The position numbers and the translations under genes are program-made. This document shows positions 1 through 7,442 of a DNA stretch of 64,000 nucleotides, one piece after another (the stretch's first letter is position 1; every line of letters begins with the position of its first letter). The notes below the pieces were generated by a model that ran no database searches, was not told the origin of the DNA, and worked only from the letters and a program-made list of their open reading frames with translations. This stretch comes from Croceimicrobium sp965279135 (GTDB taxonomy: Bacteria; Bacteroidota; Bacteroidia; Flavobacteriales; Schleiferiaceae): contig OZ257133.1 in NCBI GenBank assembly GCA_965279135.1, positions 1,488,001 through 1,552,000 of the forward strand, given 5' to 3'.

Positions 1-207
1 ATCGCTAGTGGTGAAGGCTTTACCCCTTCTGCAGAAGGTAGTACCATATATCTTAATACGGGTAATGATCTCTCCCCTTGTCTCGCAAGAGTTGAAAATG
101 CCGGAGGTCAAATTTTGGTTCCCAAAACCTCAATTGGAGAGAGCGGATTCATCGCAATGTTTTTAGATACAGAAGGAAATCGAGTAGGGCTTCATTCACC
201 TAATTAA
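1..207 (+). CDS. VOC (glyoxalase/bleomycin resistance) family protein, 3' part
   Basis: The frame is open from base 1 to a TAA at 205-207 and gives the last 68 residues of a protein that starts outside the window. The end, with FIAMFLDTEGNRVGLHS, is the typical last strand of a VOC-fold protein, where a metal-binding or structural acidic residue precedes a GNxxGLHS close. VOC proteins bind small ligands or metals as beta-alpha-beta-beta-beta modules. The next genes are a DGPF/YCII protein and an ECF sigma factor. Small VOC and DGPF proteins are common companions of that sigma group, so this is probably the first gene of the cluster. The true ligand cannot be told from this fragment. Confidence 0.7.
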   Translation: MASGEGFTPSAEGSTIYLNTGNDLSPCLARVENAGGQILVPKTSIGESGFIAMFLDTEGNRVGLHSPN

Positions 208-260
208 GCCTTAGGCTCAATCCAAATTCATTAATTTAACCATCATCAATCCTTAAGAAA

Positions 261-608
261 ATGAAAGAATTCATGTTATTATTTCTAGGCCCTACCTACG
301 AAGAGTTAGGACTTTCACCGGAAGAATTACAAGGTCGAATGAATCAATGGTTCAGCTGGGGTAAAAAAATGGAACAGCAAGGTATCCTTCGAGGTGGAGA
401 GGCCTTACATGCAGGGGGAAAGAGAGTATCTGGTCCGGATCGTATTGTTACTGATGGCCCATTCGTGGAGAGTAAAGAACTGGTCGGTGGATACTATACT
501 ATAGAAGTCGCCGATTACGATGCCGCTATTGTGGTGTCTCAGGACTATCCTGATTATGATCTTGGAGGATCTGTCGAAATCCGAGAAGTTGTAAAGTTTG
601 ACCAGTAA
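261..608 (+). CDS. YCII/DGPF-domain protein
   Basis: A 115-residue protein with the features of the YCII-related (DGPF) family: MKEFMLLFLG at the N-terminus, a GEAL segment, and the signature TDGPFVESKELVGGYYTIE around residues 64-82. It ends in a short acidic strand. DGPF proteins form small dimeric ferredoxin-like folds. They are the hallmark partner of ECF42 sigma factors, which follow here with the sigma ORF opening at or just beyond this stop. Their biochemical role is unknown; a role as a target or partner of the sigma factor is inferred from conserved linkage. The ATG at 261 fits the family length. Confidence 0.9.
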   Translation: MKEFMLLFLGPTYEELGLSPEELQGRMNQWFSWGKKMEQQGILRGGEALHAGGKRVSGPDRIVTDGPFVESKELVGGYYTIEVADYDAAIVVSQDYPDYDLGGSVEIREVVKFDQ

Positions 609-618
609 AACAAATCCA

Positions 619-1845
619 ATGGTAGACCATCTTTTCCGTCATCATTACGGAAAGATGGTCGCCATTTTGGTAAAAGTCTTTGGTCCGGCCCATCTGGAAA
701 CCATCGAGGATGCTATTCAGGATACTTTTATGAAGGCATCTCTCCAGTGGAGAAATCAACAGCCGGAAAATCCAGAAGCCTGGCTAACTCAAGCCGCAAA
801 AAATAGAGTCCTGGATATTTTCAGGCAGGTCCAAGCCAGAGAAAAAAGAGAGATATCTTCTCTGCATGGCTCGGTTGCTATAGAAGTTGAGGAAATTTTC
901 CTGGAGCACGAAATTCAGGACTCTCAACTACGGATGTTGTTCCTGGCCTGTAATCCTATCTTCTCGAGGGATGAACAAATTTGCTTTGCCTTAAAATCGA
1001 TTTCGGGGTTTTCAGGTAAGGAAATTGCTTCTGCGCTTCTTCAGAAAGAGGAAACCGTTAAAAAGCGCCTCAGCCGCGCAAGAAGGAAAATCAAGGAAGA
1101 AGAATTAAAGTTAGAATACCCTGATCCTTCCGAAATTAACTTTCGTCTTAGGGGGGTAATGCAAATCATCTATCTCATTTTCAACGAAGGTTTTCATTCC
1201 AATAAACCGGAACTACTGATAAACAAAGACCTTTGTGGCGAAGCCCTTAGATTGTGCAAACTGTTACTGAGTAAAAACTCGCTAAGAGATGGAAGCCTCT
1301 ATGCCCTCTTCGCCTTGCTTTGCTTCAATTCTGCTCGACTCGACACCAAGGTTAACAACAATGAAATCGTTGATCTTAAAAATCAGGATCGAACTAAATG
1401 GTATAAACCATTAATTGATTTAGGAAGGGATGCACTTATCCGAGCTTTGGGAGACTATCCGGATCGCTCAACTTATCATTTTGAAGCGCTAATCGCCTTT
1501 GAACACTGCTTGGCTAAAAGCTTCAAAGAAACCAATTGGGACCGTATTATGGATCACTACTCCAACTGGTATAAAATTCAAGCTTCTGACTCCATTCTTT
1601 TATCGCAGGTAAATATTCATTTAGCGATGGAACAAGTAAATGAAGCAGAATTAAAGCTAAGAACTATTAGACCTGCTAAGCTGGAAGGGCGCCGCTATTT
1701 ATACGAAGCAACCAAAGCTGAAATACTTCTGAAACAAAACAGATTTATAGAAGCAAAGGAAAGCCTATTAAGAGCTATAGAACTATGCACCAATAGCTTA
1801 GAAATCGAGTTCCTCCAATCTAAGCTTCAGAAAATCAACAATTAG
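619..1845 (+). CDS. ECF42-group RNA polymerase sigma factor with C-terminal TPR-like domain
   Basis: About 408 residues. The N-terminal ~170 residues are a sigma70 region 2 (HLFRHHYGKMVAILVKVFG, then EDAIQDTFMKASLQW) and a region 4 helix-turn-helix (GKEIASALLQKEETVKKRLS, then RARRKI). The rest is a long helical, TPR/SnoaL-like extension, far longer than a plain ECF factor. This layout, plus the DGPF gene directly upstream, defines group ECF42. That group generally lacks an anti-sigma factor, and the extension is thought to control activity. The ATG at 619 was chosen over an in-frame TTG at 598 because it gives the usual short lead before HLFR and avoids overlap with the upstream stop. No anti-sigma gene is nearby. 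Confidence 0.88.
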   Translation: MVDHLFRHHYGKMVAILVKVFGPAHLETIEDAIQDTFMKASLQWRNQQPENPEAWLTQAAKNRVLDIFRQVQAREKREISSLHGSVAIEVEEIFLEHEIQDSQLRMLFLACNPIFSRDEQICFALKSISGFSGKEIASALLQKEETVKKRLSRARRKIKEEELKLEYPDPSEINFRLRGVMQIIYLIFNEGFHSNKPELLINKDLCGEALRLCKLLLSKNSLRDGSLYALFALLCFNSARLDTKVNNNEIVDLKNQDRTKWYKPLIDLGRDALIRALGDYPDRSTYHFEALIAFEHCLAKSFKETNWDRIMDHYSNWYKIQASDSILLSQVNIHLAMEQVNEAELKLRTIRPAKLEGRRYLYEATKAEILLKQNRFIEAKESLLRAIELCTNSLEIEFLQSKLQKINN

Positions 1846-1973
1846 TTGTTGATGAAATTCTTTCGTCACCGGATATCCTTCATTCGCCAACAAAAGCCTC
1901 GAATTGGTTTTTAATTCCGCATTGCTACATTAATTTAGTTGAAGATTTGGAGGGGGCTCTAAATCATCCCACT

Positions 1974-2246
1974 ATGAAAAGTAGCCGCAATATTGGGCGT
2001 ATCGATCGCCGTCTTCGTTTCTGGTTTTCCTTCCTTTTGCTAGTAATTGGACTCTGGTATTTTAACGGGGCTTCTCTGGATCCAACCGGTTTGGCCGTAA
2101 GTATTTTCTCTGGTCTAATAATGCTTACAGCATTAGCCGCTTATTGTCCGATTTGCCATCTATTCCGAATTCATACCTTAAATGAAGAGGAAATCAACAC
2201 TTACGGAAATCCGTATTTCTCTAAAAAGCATCTCATCAAAGCATAG
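1974..2246 (+). CDS. DUF2892-like small membrane protein
   Basis: A 90-residue protein beginning MKSSRNIGRIDRRLRFWF, then two hydrophobic helices (about residues 15-33 and 43-58) and a short tail with YCPICHLFRIHT. The order NIGRIDR, two membrane helices and a CP-x(2)-H/L-x(2)-I segment matches DUF2892 (YgaP-type inner-membrane) proteins, where the cysteines replace the usual CPLY. The function of the family is unknown; some members are fused to rhodanese domains. The start is the ATG at 1974 rather than an in-frame TTG at 1949, because the family begins just before the NIGxIDR motif. Confidence 0.65.
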   Translation: MKSSRNIGRIDRRLRFWFSFLLLVIGLWYFNGASLDPTGLAVSIFSGLIMLTALAAYCPICHLFRIHTLNEEEINTYGNPYFSKKHLIKA

Positions 2247-2315
2247 TCCTATTTGATAACATTTGTTATCGTTTCAAGCTGAGCTTGAAGTCTATCATTG
2301 CTGTAAAATTTGATT

Positions 2316-2870
2316 ATGAAAAATGCAATGATGTTAGGCTTGCTCTTCCTGAGTCACCTGTCCTGGGCTCAACAAGACTATTCAATTAATTGGCCCCCAC
2401 CCTACCAAGAAGATCAACGGAAATTCTTTGTGCACAACGAAATCTTCATTGAGGCACCTGCAGAAGTAATATGGCAAATTCTATTAGAGGCTGAAGACTG
2501 GCCAAACTGGTATGAAGGAGCGGAAAATGTGAGAATCCTTAATTCAACATCAGGTGCTCTACAAGACACCAGCATCTTCACCTGGAAGACTATGGGCTTA
2601 AACTTCAGATCCACCATCAAAGAGTTTGATGCACCATATCGATTAAGCTGGGAATCTGAAAAAAGCAGTATTAAAGGTTATCATGCCTGGCTCATCATCC
2701 CTCTCGAAAATGGTTGTAGGTTAATCACCGACGAAAGTCAATACGGCTGGCTCACCTTCTTTGAAAAGACTTTTCAGCCGAATAAACTTGAGAAGCTTCA
2801 TGATATTTGGTTGGCAGAAATAAAGGCAAAAGCTGAATCGAATCAAAGTAGCAAGAATAAGATGTATTGA
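2316..2870 (+). CDS. Exported SRPBCC-fold (START/polyketide cyclase-like) protein
   Basis: A 184-residue protein with a signal peptide (MKNAMMLGLLFLSHLSWAQQ) and an SRPBCC helix-grip domain. The marks are EIFIEAPAEVIWQILLEAEDWPNWYEG at about residues 35-61, then LSWESEKSS and a C-terminal long helix ending in Lys-rich residues. SRPBCC proteins bind hydrophobic ligands in a deep pocket. Export of the domain is less common than the cytosolic form and suggests an envelope lipid or pigment ligand, which is inference. The ATG at 2316 starts a clean signal peptide; the upstream TTG at 2310 adds only two residues. Confidence 0.75.
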   Translation: MKNAMMLGLLFLSHLSWAQQDYSINWPPPYQEDQRKFFVHNEIFIEAPAEVIWQILLEAEDWPNWYEGAENVRILNSTSGALQDTSIFTWKTMGLNFRSTIKEFDAPYRLSWESEKSSIKGYHAWLIIPLENGCRLITDESQYGWLTFFEKTFQPNKLEKLHDIWLAEIKAKAESNQSSKNKMY

Positions 2871-2921
2871 AGAGTTCAATGCAGCCATAAACTTTCTCTA
2901 TCTTAGTGCAAATTCTGCACT

Positions 2922-3836
2922 ATGAAACAATTATACCTAGCCTTTTCCTTTTTATTGATTAACCTGGGCCTGGAGGCTCAATCCTATTCGCAGTACTTTG
3001 ATGGCGCTGATACTTCCTATTACAATTCGGTTTTCTACGAACTGGATAGCACGGGAATATGGCATATCGGTCAACCTTCTAAAACAAGATTTAGCTTCGC
3101 TCCAACCTTTCCTAAAGCCCTGATCACCGACACGTTGAATTCCTACCCTAGCAATACAACTGCCAGTATGCATTTTAAGGTACCTATGGACTTTCCTTTT
3201 GGGATTCTAGCTGTGCAGTGGGTGCAAAGTCTAGATTTTGAAGATAGCGTTGACGGCGGAATCATAGAGTTTCGCTACACTGACACCTCCGCATGGCAAA
3301 ACATGTTTAACAACAATTATGTCTATAACATCTTTGGTTACGATAGTACTAATGTGAAAACGCTCTCGAACGGTCAGGTCGGTTTTACCGGCACTGACAC
3401 TCTTAGTAACATTTGGCTCTGCATAGATATGAGTTGGCTTTGGTTCTCTGGGGCGGCCACGGATTCCTTCCTAGATATCCGATTTACAATGATCAGTGAC
3501 AGCATTGATAGTCAACAGGAAGGCTGGATGATTGATAATTTTAATGCGCATATCACAGGTATTCATACCATTAACGAAGTGGAACAAGATCGCTTTATTA
3601 GTGTAACCCCAAATCCAACTAAGGGAAAGCTATACCTCAATGCAATTAAAACAGGAAGCCTACAATACATTGAATCAATTCAGCTCATGGACCTTAGCGG
3701 TAAAATGGTTCAGGAATGGGGAGCAGCTCCCACAAAATTTGAAATAGATATCCAGGGACATGATTCGGGGGTCTATATTTTAAGAGTCAACAGTAATCTT
3801 AAGAAGGAGGAGTTTCGAATCTTTCTGGAGCCCTAA
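2922..3836 (+). CDS. Secreted protein with T9SS type A sorting domain
   Basis: A 304-residue protein with an N-terminal signal peptide (MKQLYLAFSFLLINLGLEAQ), a central all-beta region rich in Thr, Ser, Asp and aromatic residues, and a C-terminal ~75-residue type A sorting domain. In that domain ISVTPNPTKGKLYLNA is followed by IQLMDLSGKMVQEW and SGVYILRV. These are the classic PNP, LMDLSGK and GVYxLRV blocks that route proteins through the type IX secretion system. The body matches no family I recognise. Only two bases separate its stop from the cytochrome c peroxidase that follows, so the two are probably cotranscribed. Confidence 0.8.
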   Translation: MKQLYLAFSFLLINLGLEAQSYSQYFDGADTSYYNSVFYELDSTGIWHIGQPSKTRFSFAPTFPKALITDTLNSYPSNTTASMHFKVPMDFPFGILAVQWVQSLDFEDSVDGGIIEFRYTDTSAWQNMFNNNYVYNIFGYDSTNVKTLSNGQVGFTGTDTLSNIWLCIDMSWLWFSGAATDSFLDIRFTMISDSIDSQQEGWMIDNFNAHITGIHTINEVEQDRFISVTPNPTKGKLYLNAIKTGSLQYIESIQLMDLSGKMVQEWGAAPTKFEIDIQGHDSGVYILRVNSNLKKEEFRIFLEP

Positions 3837-3838
3837 TC

Positions 3839-4933
3839 ATGCGGAAGGTATTGGTTTTAAGCACAGTACTCCTAATGGTATTGGCATTTCGTATTGATAA
3901 AAGCCAAGGCCAACGTTGGAGGATACCCCCTTTAAAGTTTTTTCCTCCCTTACCTAAAAACTTTACCGCACCGACTATTTCCGAAGTAGAACTAGGTCGT
4001 TTCTTATTCTACGATCCAATCCTTAGTAGGGACAGCAGTTTTTCCTGCGCTTCCTGTCATCATTTAGAATCTGCATTTGCAGATGGGGATATGCGGTTTA
4101 GCCTTGGAATTCAAGGGGAACCTCTTGAGCGAAATACTCCCCCACTTTTTAATCTGATTTGGTATCAAAGCTTTTTCTGGGATGGTAGAGCTGAAACACT
4201 GCAAGAGCAAGCTTTTTTTCCAGTCCGCAATCATCTGGAGATGGCGCTGGATTGGAATGAAGCTGAATCCCGCATCAATTCTAGTGGGTTCTATGCTAAG
4301 CTTTTTGAAGAGGCCTATCCAGGTAAAAAGATTGATAGCAATTTAATCGCTCAGGCTCTGGCCGATTTTCAATCTGTCTTGTTCTCCCAAGATTCCAAAT
4401 ACGATAGAGTTTTAAGGGGTGAGGATTACTTTACAGCAAAAGAATATTTAGGTTATACCCTTGTCAATTTGCAGGATAAGGGAGACTGTCTGCAATGTCA
4501 TCCCACAGATGCTCATGCTCTTGGCACAACAGGAGATTTCAGTAATAACGGGCTCGAAAATGCCCAGAAGGCGGAAGATTATTTTGACCCTGGTCAGGAA
4601 TTCTATCGAGGCATTGATCGACGTGGCTGGTTTAAAATCCCTTCACTTAGAAATTTAGGATTTACCGCACCCTATATGCATGATGGTCGCTTTGAAAGTC
4701 TTGAAGAAGTATTGGATTTTTATAGTGATGGAGTGCAGAAAGCCTATAATATAGATTCTAAAATGCAACATGCCCATAAGGGAGGAGCCCGACTTGATAG
4801 CTTAGAAAAGGATGCTATTCTTGCGTTCCTCAATACCTTAAACGACTCAGTGTTTATCAGCAATCCTGCTTTCAGCAATCCCTTTCGGGAGATGAATGAT
4901 CTTCCTCAAGTTCCATTAAGCAAGGAAAAATGA
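3839..4933 (+). CDS. Di-haem cytochrome c peroxidase (MauG/CcpA-like)
   Basis: A 364-residue exported protein. It has a short N-terminal hydrophobic segment, a first haem site CASCHH near residue 70, a second haem site CLQCH near residue 214, and IPSLRNLGFTAPYMHDGRF near residues 266-284. The last motif carries the distal Met ligand region typical of bacterial di-haem peroxidases and MauG relatives. LGRFLFYDPILSRD before the first haem is also diagnostic. These periplasmic enzymes reduce hydrogen peroxide with electrons from small c-type cytochromes. The gene is two bases downstream of a T9SS-exported protein, so one may serve the other; that link is inferred only from spacing. Confidence 0.9.
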   Translation: MRKVLVLSTVLLMVLAFRIDKSQGQRWRIPPLKFFPPLPKNFTAPTISEVELGRFLFYDPILSRDSSFSCASCHHLESAFADGDMRFSLGIQGEPLERNTPPLFNLIWYQSFFWDGRAETLQEQAFFPVRNHLEMALDWNEAESRINSSGFYAKLFEEAYPGKKIDSNLIAQALADFQSVLFSQDSKYDRVLRGEDYFTAKEYLGYTLVNLQDKGDCLQCHPTDAHALGTTGDFSNNGLENAQKAEDYFDPGQEFYRGIDRRGWFKIPSLRNLGFTAPYMHDGRFESLEEVLDFYSDGVQKAYNIDSKMQHAHKGGARLDSLEKDAILAFLNTLNDSVFISNPAFSNPFREMNDLPQVPLSKEK

Positions 4934-4961
4934 TTAGCTTGAACCAATTCATTACCCATTG

Positions 4962-7346
4962 ATGAAGAGTCGCGAAGAAAGGATTAAAGAATTAGAGACT
5001 AAACTAGACCTGCTCTTAAAACAGCATGAGAGCTTTTCACAGGAAATTAAGGCTTTAGATCAGGTTTTAAGAAGCTTAAAGGACGATTCCCAGGTACAGG
5101 AGAAGGAAGCTCAGCCTCAGAATTTAGAAGCAACCCTTTCTGAAGATAGCCCTTTAAAAACCAAGGTGGAGAAGGCTAGTTGGAAAACAGCCGAACAGTT
5201 CTTTTCCACCTCAAATACGGAAAAGGATAATTCAGCGCCCTGGCAATCTCATAGTCTACCGGTCTGGCGCAGAGATTTAGAAAAATTTATTGGAGAAAAC
5301 CTAATCAATAAGATTGGCATTCTCTTAACCATCGTCGGAGTCGTTATCGGCGCCAAATATGCAATTGACCATAACCTGATTAGCCCGGTAATGCGCATTG
5401 TATTGGGCTATCTAACTGGACTTACCTTAACAGGAATTGCGCTTAAGCTTAAATCCAAATACCTCAATTTTAGTGCAGTGTTGCTGGGAGGCGGCATGGC
5501 TATTCTCTATTTCATTTCCTATGCTGCTCTAAGTTTCTATGATCTGTATTCTGAGCTTGCCTGCTTTATTGTAATGCTACTCATTACAATTGGAACCGTT
5601 TTCGCAGCTCTTAAATACAATAAGGAGTTTATCGCCATTTTAGGTTTAGTAGGTGCTTATGCCATCCCCTATCTCGTAAGCCAGGAACAAGGAAGCTTTG
5701 AGGTCCTTTTAAGCTACGTGGCTCTATTAAATCTGGGCGTACTATTTATCGCCTTTAAAAGATACTGGAAGGTACTTTTCTCTAGCGCATTTATCATTAG
5801 CTGGTTTATTTACGGTAGCTGGTACCTCTTTGATTATAAAGTCCTTCATGCTTCGGCTGCTTTAGTATTCCTCATTCTCTTTTACCTCACTTTTCTAGTT
5901 GCCTTCCTCGCCTATAAACTCATTAGAAAAGAAGACTTTAAACCCTCTGACCTTATTGTTTTATTTAGCAATAGTTTCATCTTCTACTGGTTTGGATATG
6001 AAATACTGGATTCGCAAATCTCCACCACCGATTTTCAGGGTTTATTCTCCATCTGCAATGCATTCTTCAATGCTTCGGCCGCCCTATTAATAAAACGTAC
6101 CAAAGATCACGACCCAAAGCTCTACCAGGTTTTCCTCGGCTTGGCAATCATCTTCCTAAGTATCACCATAGCAGTTCAGTTAAGCGATTATTGGATGGTG
6201 TTGGCCTGGATCACAGAGGCAGCAGTACTTTTTTGGTTATCACGAAGCAGAAAGATGGATTTCTTTGAAGCATTCGCTTTTCCAATTTCCTTTATTGCTT
6301 TTCACTTCGCATGGATACATTGGTCAGAATTATATGGATACACCCAAGCCAATCTGGATAGAATCCCCATTCTCAACACTGCCTTTCTCTTTTCTTTATT
6401 CTTTCTTACTTGTGGCTACTTTATCGTCTACCTCCTTGAAAAGAAGAAGGTAGACAAGGATGCTCCTTTCTTTGATCTTAGAAATGTCCTAGGCAAATTG
6501 ATTTTGGTCCTTTGCTTAATCCACACCTATTTCGCAATTCGCCTTGAGGTATTGGAATTTATAGACATTGCCAGGTTAAAGACCGCCTTGATTAACGATG
6601 AAGGAAGATACACCAGCACAGAATATGACCAAGTATATAGACCACTTTCCTGGTTATGGGAAACTGTTTGGTCTATAATCTTTATATCCATAATGCAGTA
6701 CTTCAACCTCAAGAAATTAAAGAGGCGGCAAGCCGGAATAGCCATTATTGTACTTACCTGGATGGCCTGCATATTATTTATCCCCATAGGTTTAATGAAT
6801 CTTTATTCTCTGGCTGACATTTACATCAATGCAAAGCAAGCTGAGCCATTCATTACCGGCCCCCTTCCCATGCTACTGCGTTATCCCATTTTCGCATTGG
6901 TTGTTGGTCTGTTAGTAATGGGCTATCGGAGCACACATAGAGACTTTATGGAATCCTACGGCAGAAGAAGCTTCGAAATCTTCATGCACATCATGTTCTT
7001 AAGCTTAATTAGCTCAGAGTTTTTCCTTTGGTTAGATTTAGCGGGAATGGATGGTAAATACAGACTAACATTCAGCTTATTGGTAGGGGCCTATGCCTTC
7101 TTCCTTATTCTCCTGGGGATTAAGCATTTGAAAAAGCATCTTCGTATAACCGCTATGGTACTCTTTTCGGTACTGATTTTTAAAGTACTCCTCTATGATC
7201 TCAGGGAATTGGATACTATTTCTAAAACCATAGTGCTAGTAGTTATTGGGGCGCTTCTTCTTCTCACTTCCTTCTGGTATAATCGACAGCGGAAAAGAAT
7301 GGAAGAACAAAATCAGGATCAAATTTCAGAAGATCAGGAAAGCTGA
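4962..7346 (+). CDS. DUF2339 multi-spanning membrane protein
   Basis: A 794-residue protein. The first ~100 residues are a hydrophilic coiled-coil region beginning MKSREERIKELETKLDLLL. It is followed by the DUF2339 start block (RDLEKFIGENLINKIGILLTIVG, residues about 106-128) and roughly two dozen hydrophobic helices up to the charged C-terminal tail. The GENLINKIGILLTIVG-x-KYAID block is the recognisable signature. The family is widespread in Bacteroidota and Proteobacteria and has no assigned function; it is sometimes placed with surface-polymer or transporter-like proteins. The ATG at 4962 directly follows a TTG that also could start it. It lies 25 bases after the peroxidase gene. Confidence 0.85.
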   Translation: MKSREERIKELETKLDLLLKQHESFSQEIKALDQVLRSLKDDSQVQEKEAQPQNLEATLSEDSPLKTKVEKASWKTAEQFFSTSNTEKDNSAPWQSHSLPVWRRDLEKFIGENLINKIGILLTIVGVVIGAKYAIDHNLISPVMRIVLGYLTGLTLTGIALKLKSKYLNFSAVLLGGGMAILYFISYAALSFYDLYSELACFIVMLLITIGTVFAALKYNKEFIAILGLVGAYAIPYLVSQEQGSFEVLLSYVALLNLGVLFIAFKRYWKVLFSSAFIISWFIYGSWYLFDYKVLHASAALVFLILFYLTFLVAFLAYKLIRKEDFKPSDLIVLFSNSFIFYWFGYEILDSQISTTDFQGLFSICNAFFNASAALLIKRTKDHDPKLYQVFLGLAIIFLSITIAVQLSDYWMVLAWITEAAVLFWLSRSRKMDFFEAFAFPISFIAFHFAWIHWSELYGYTQANLDRIPILNTAFLFSLFFLTCGYFIVYLLEKKKVDKDAPFFDLRNVLGKLILVLCLIHTYFAIRLEVLEFIDIARLKTALINDEGRYTSTEYDQVYRPLSWLWETVWSIIFISIMQYFNLKKLKRRQAGIAIIVLTWMACILFIPIGLMNLYSLADIYINAKQAEPFITGPLPMLLRYPIFALVVGLLVMGYRSTHRDFMESYGRRSFEIFMHIMFLSLISSEFFLWLDLAGMDGKYRLTFSLLVGAYAFFLILLGIKHLKKHLRITAMVLFSVLIFKVLLYDLRELDTISKTIVLVVIGALLLLTSFWYNRQRKRMEEQNQDQISEDQES

Positions 7347-7387
7347 TTTAGCAGTTTTAGCGAGGCTTGACGCTTAGCCTCTACCCC

Positions 7388-7417
7388 ATTGAAAATGCTC
7401 CTTTTTCCTTACATTTG
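7388..7417 (+). promoter_or_regulatory. Bacteroidota-type promoter for the fused E1 dehydrogenase
   Basis: A -7 element TACATTTG (7410-7417) matches TAnnTTTG perfectly. It is preceded after 18 bases by ATTG (7388-7391), one mismatch from the TTTG -33 element. Transcription would begin near 7424, so the translation start must be the ATG at 7443 and not the in-frame ATG at 7395. Confidence 0.6.
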
Positions 7418-7442
7418 CAGCCTCTTAAAAAGCCTATATAGC

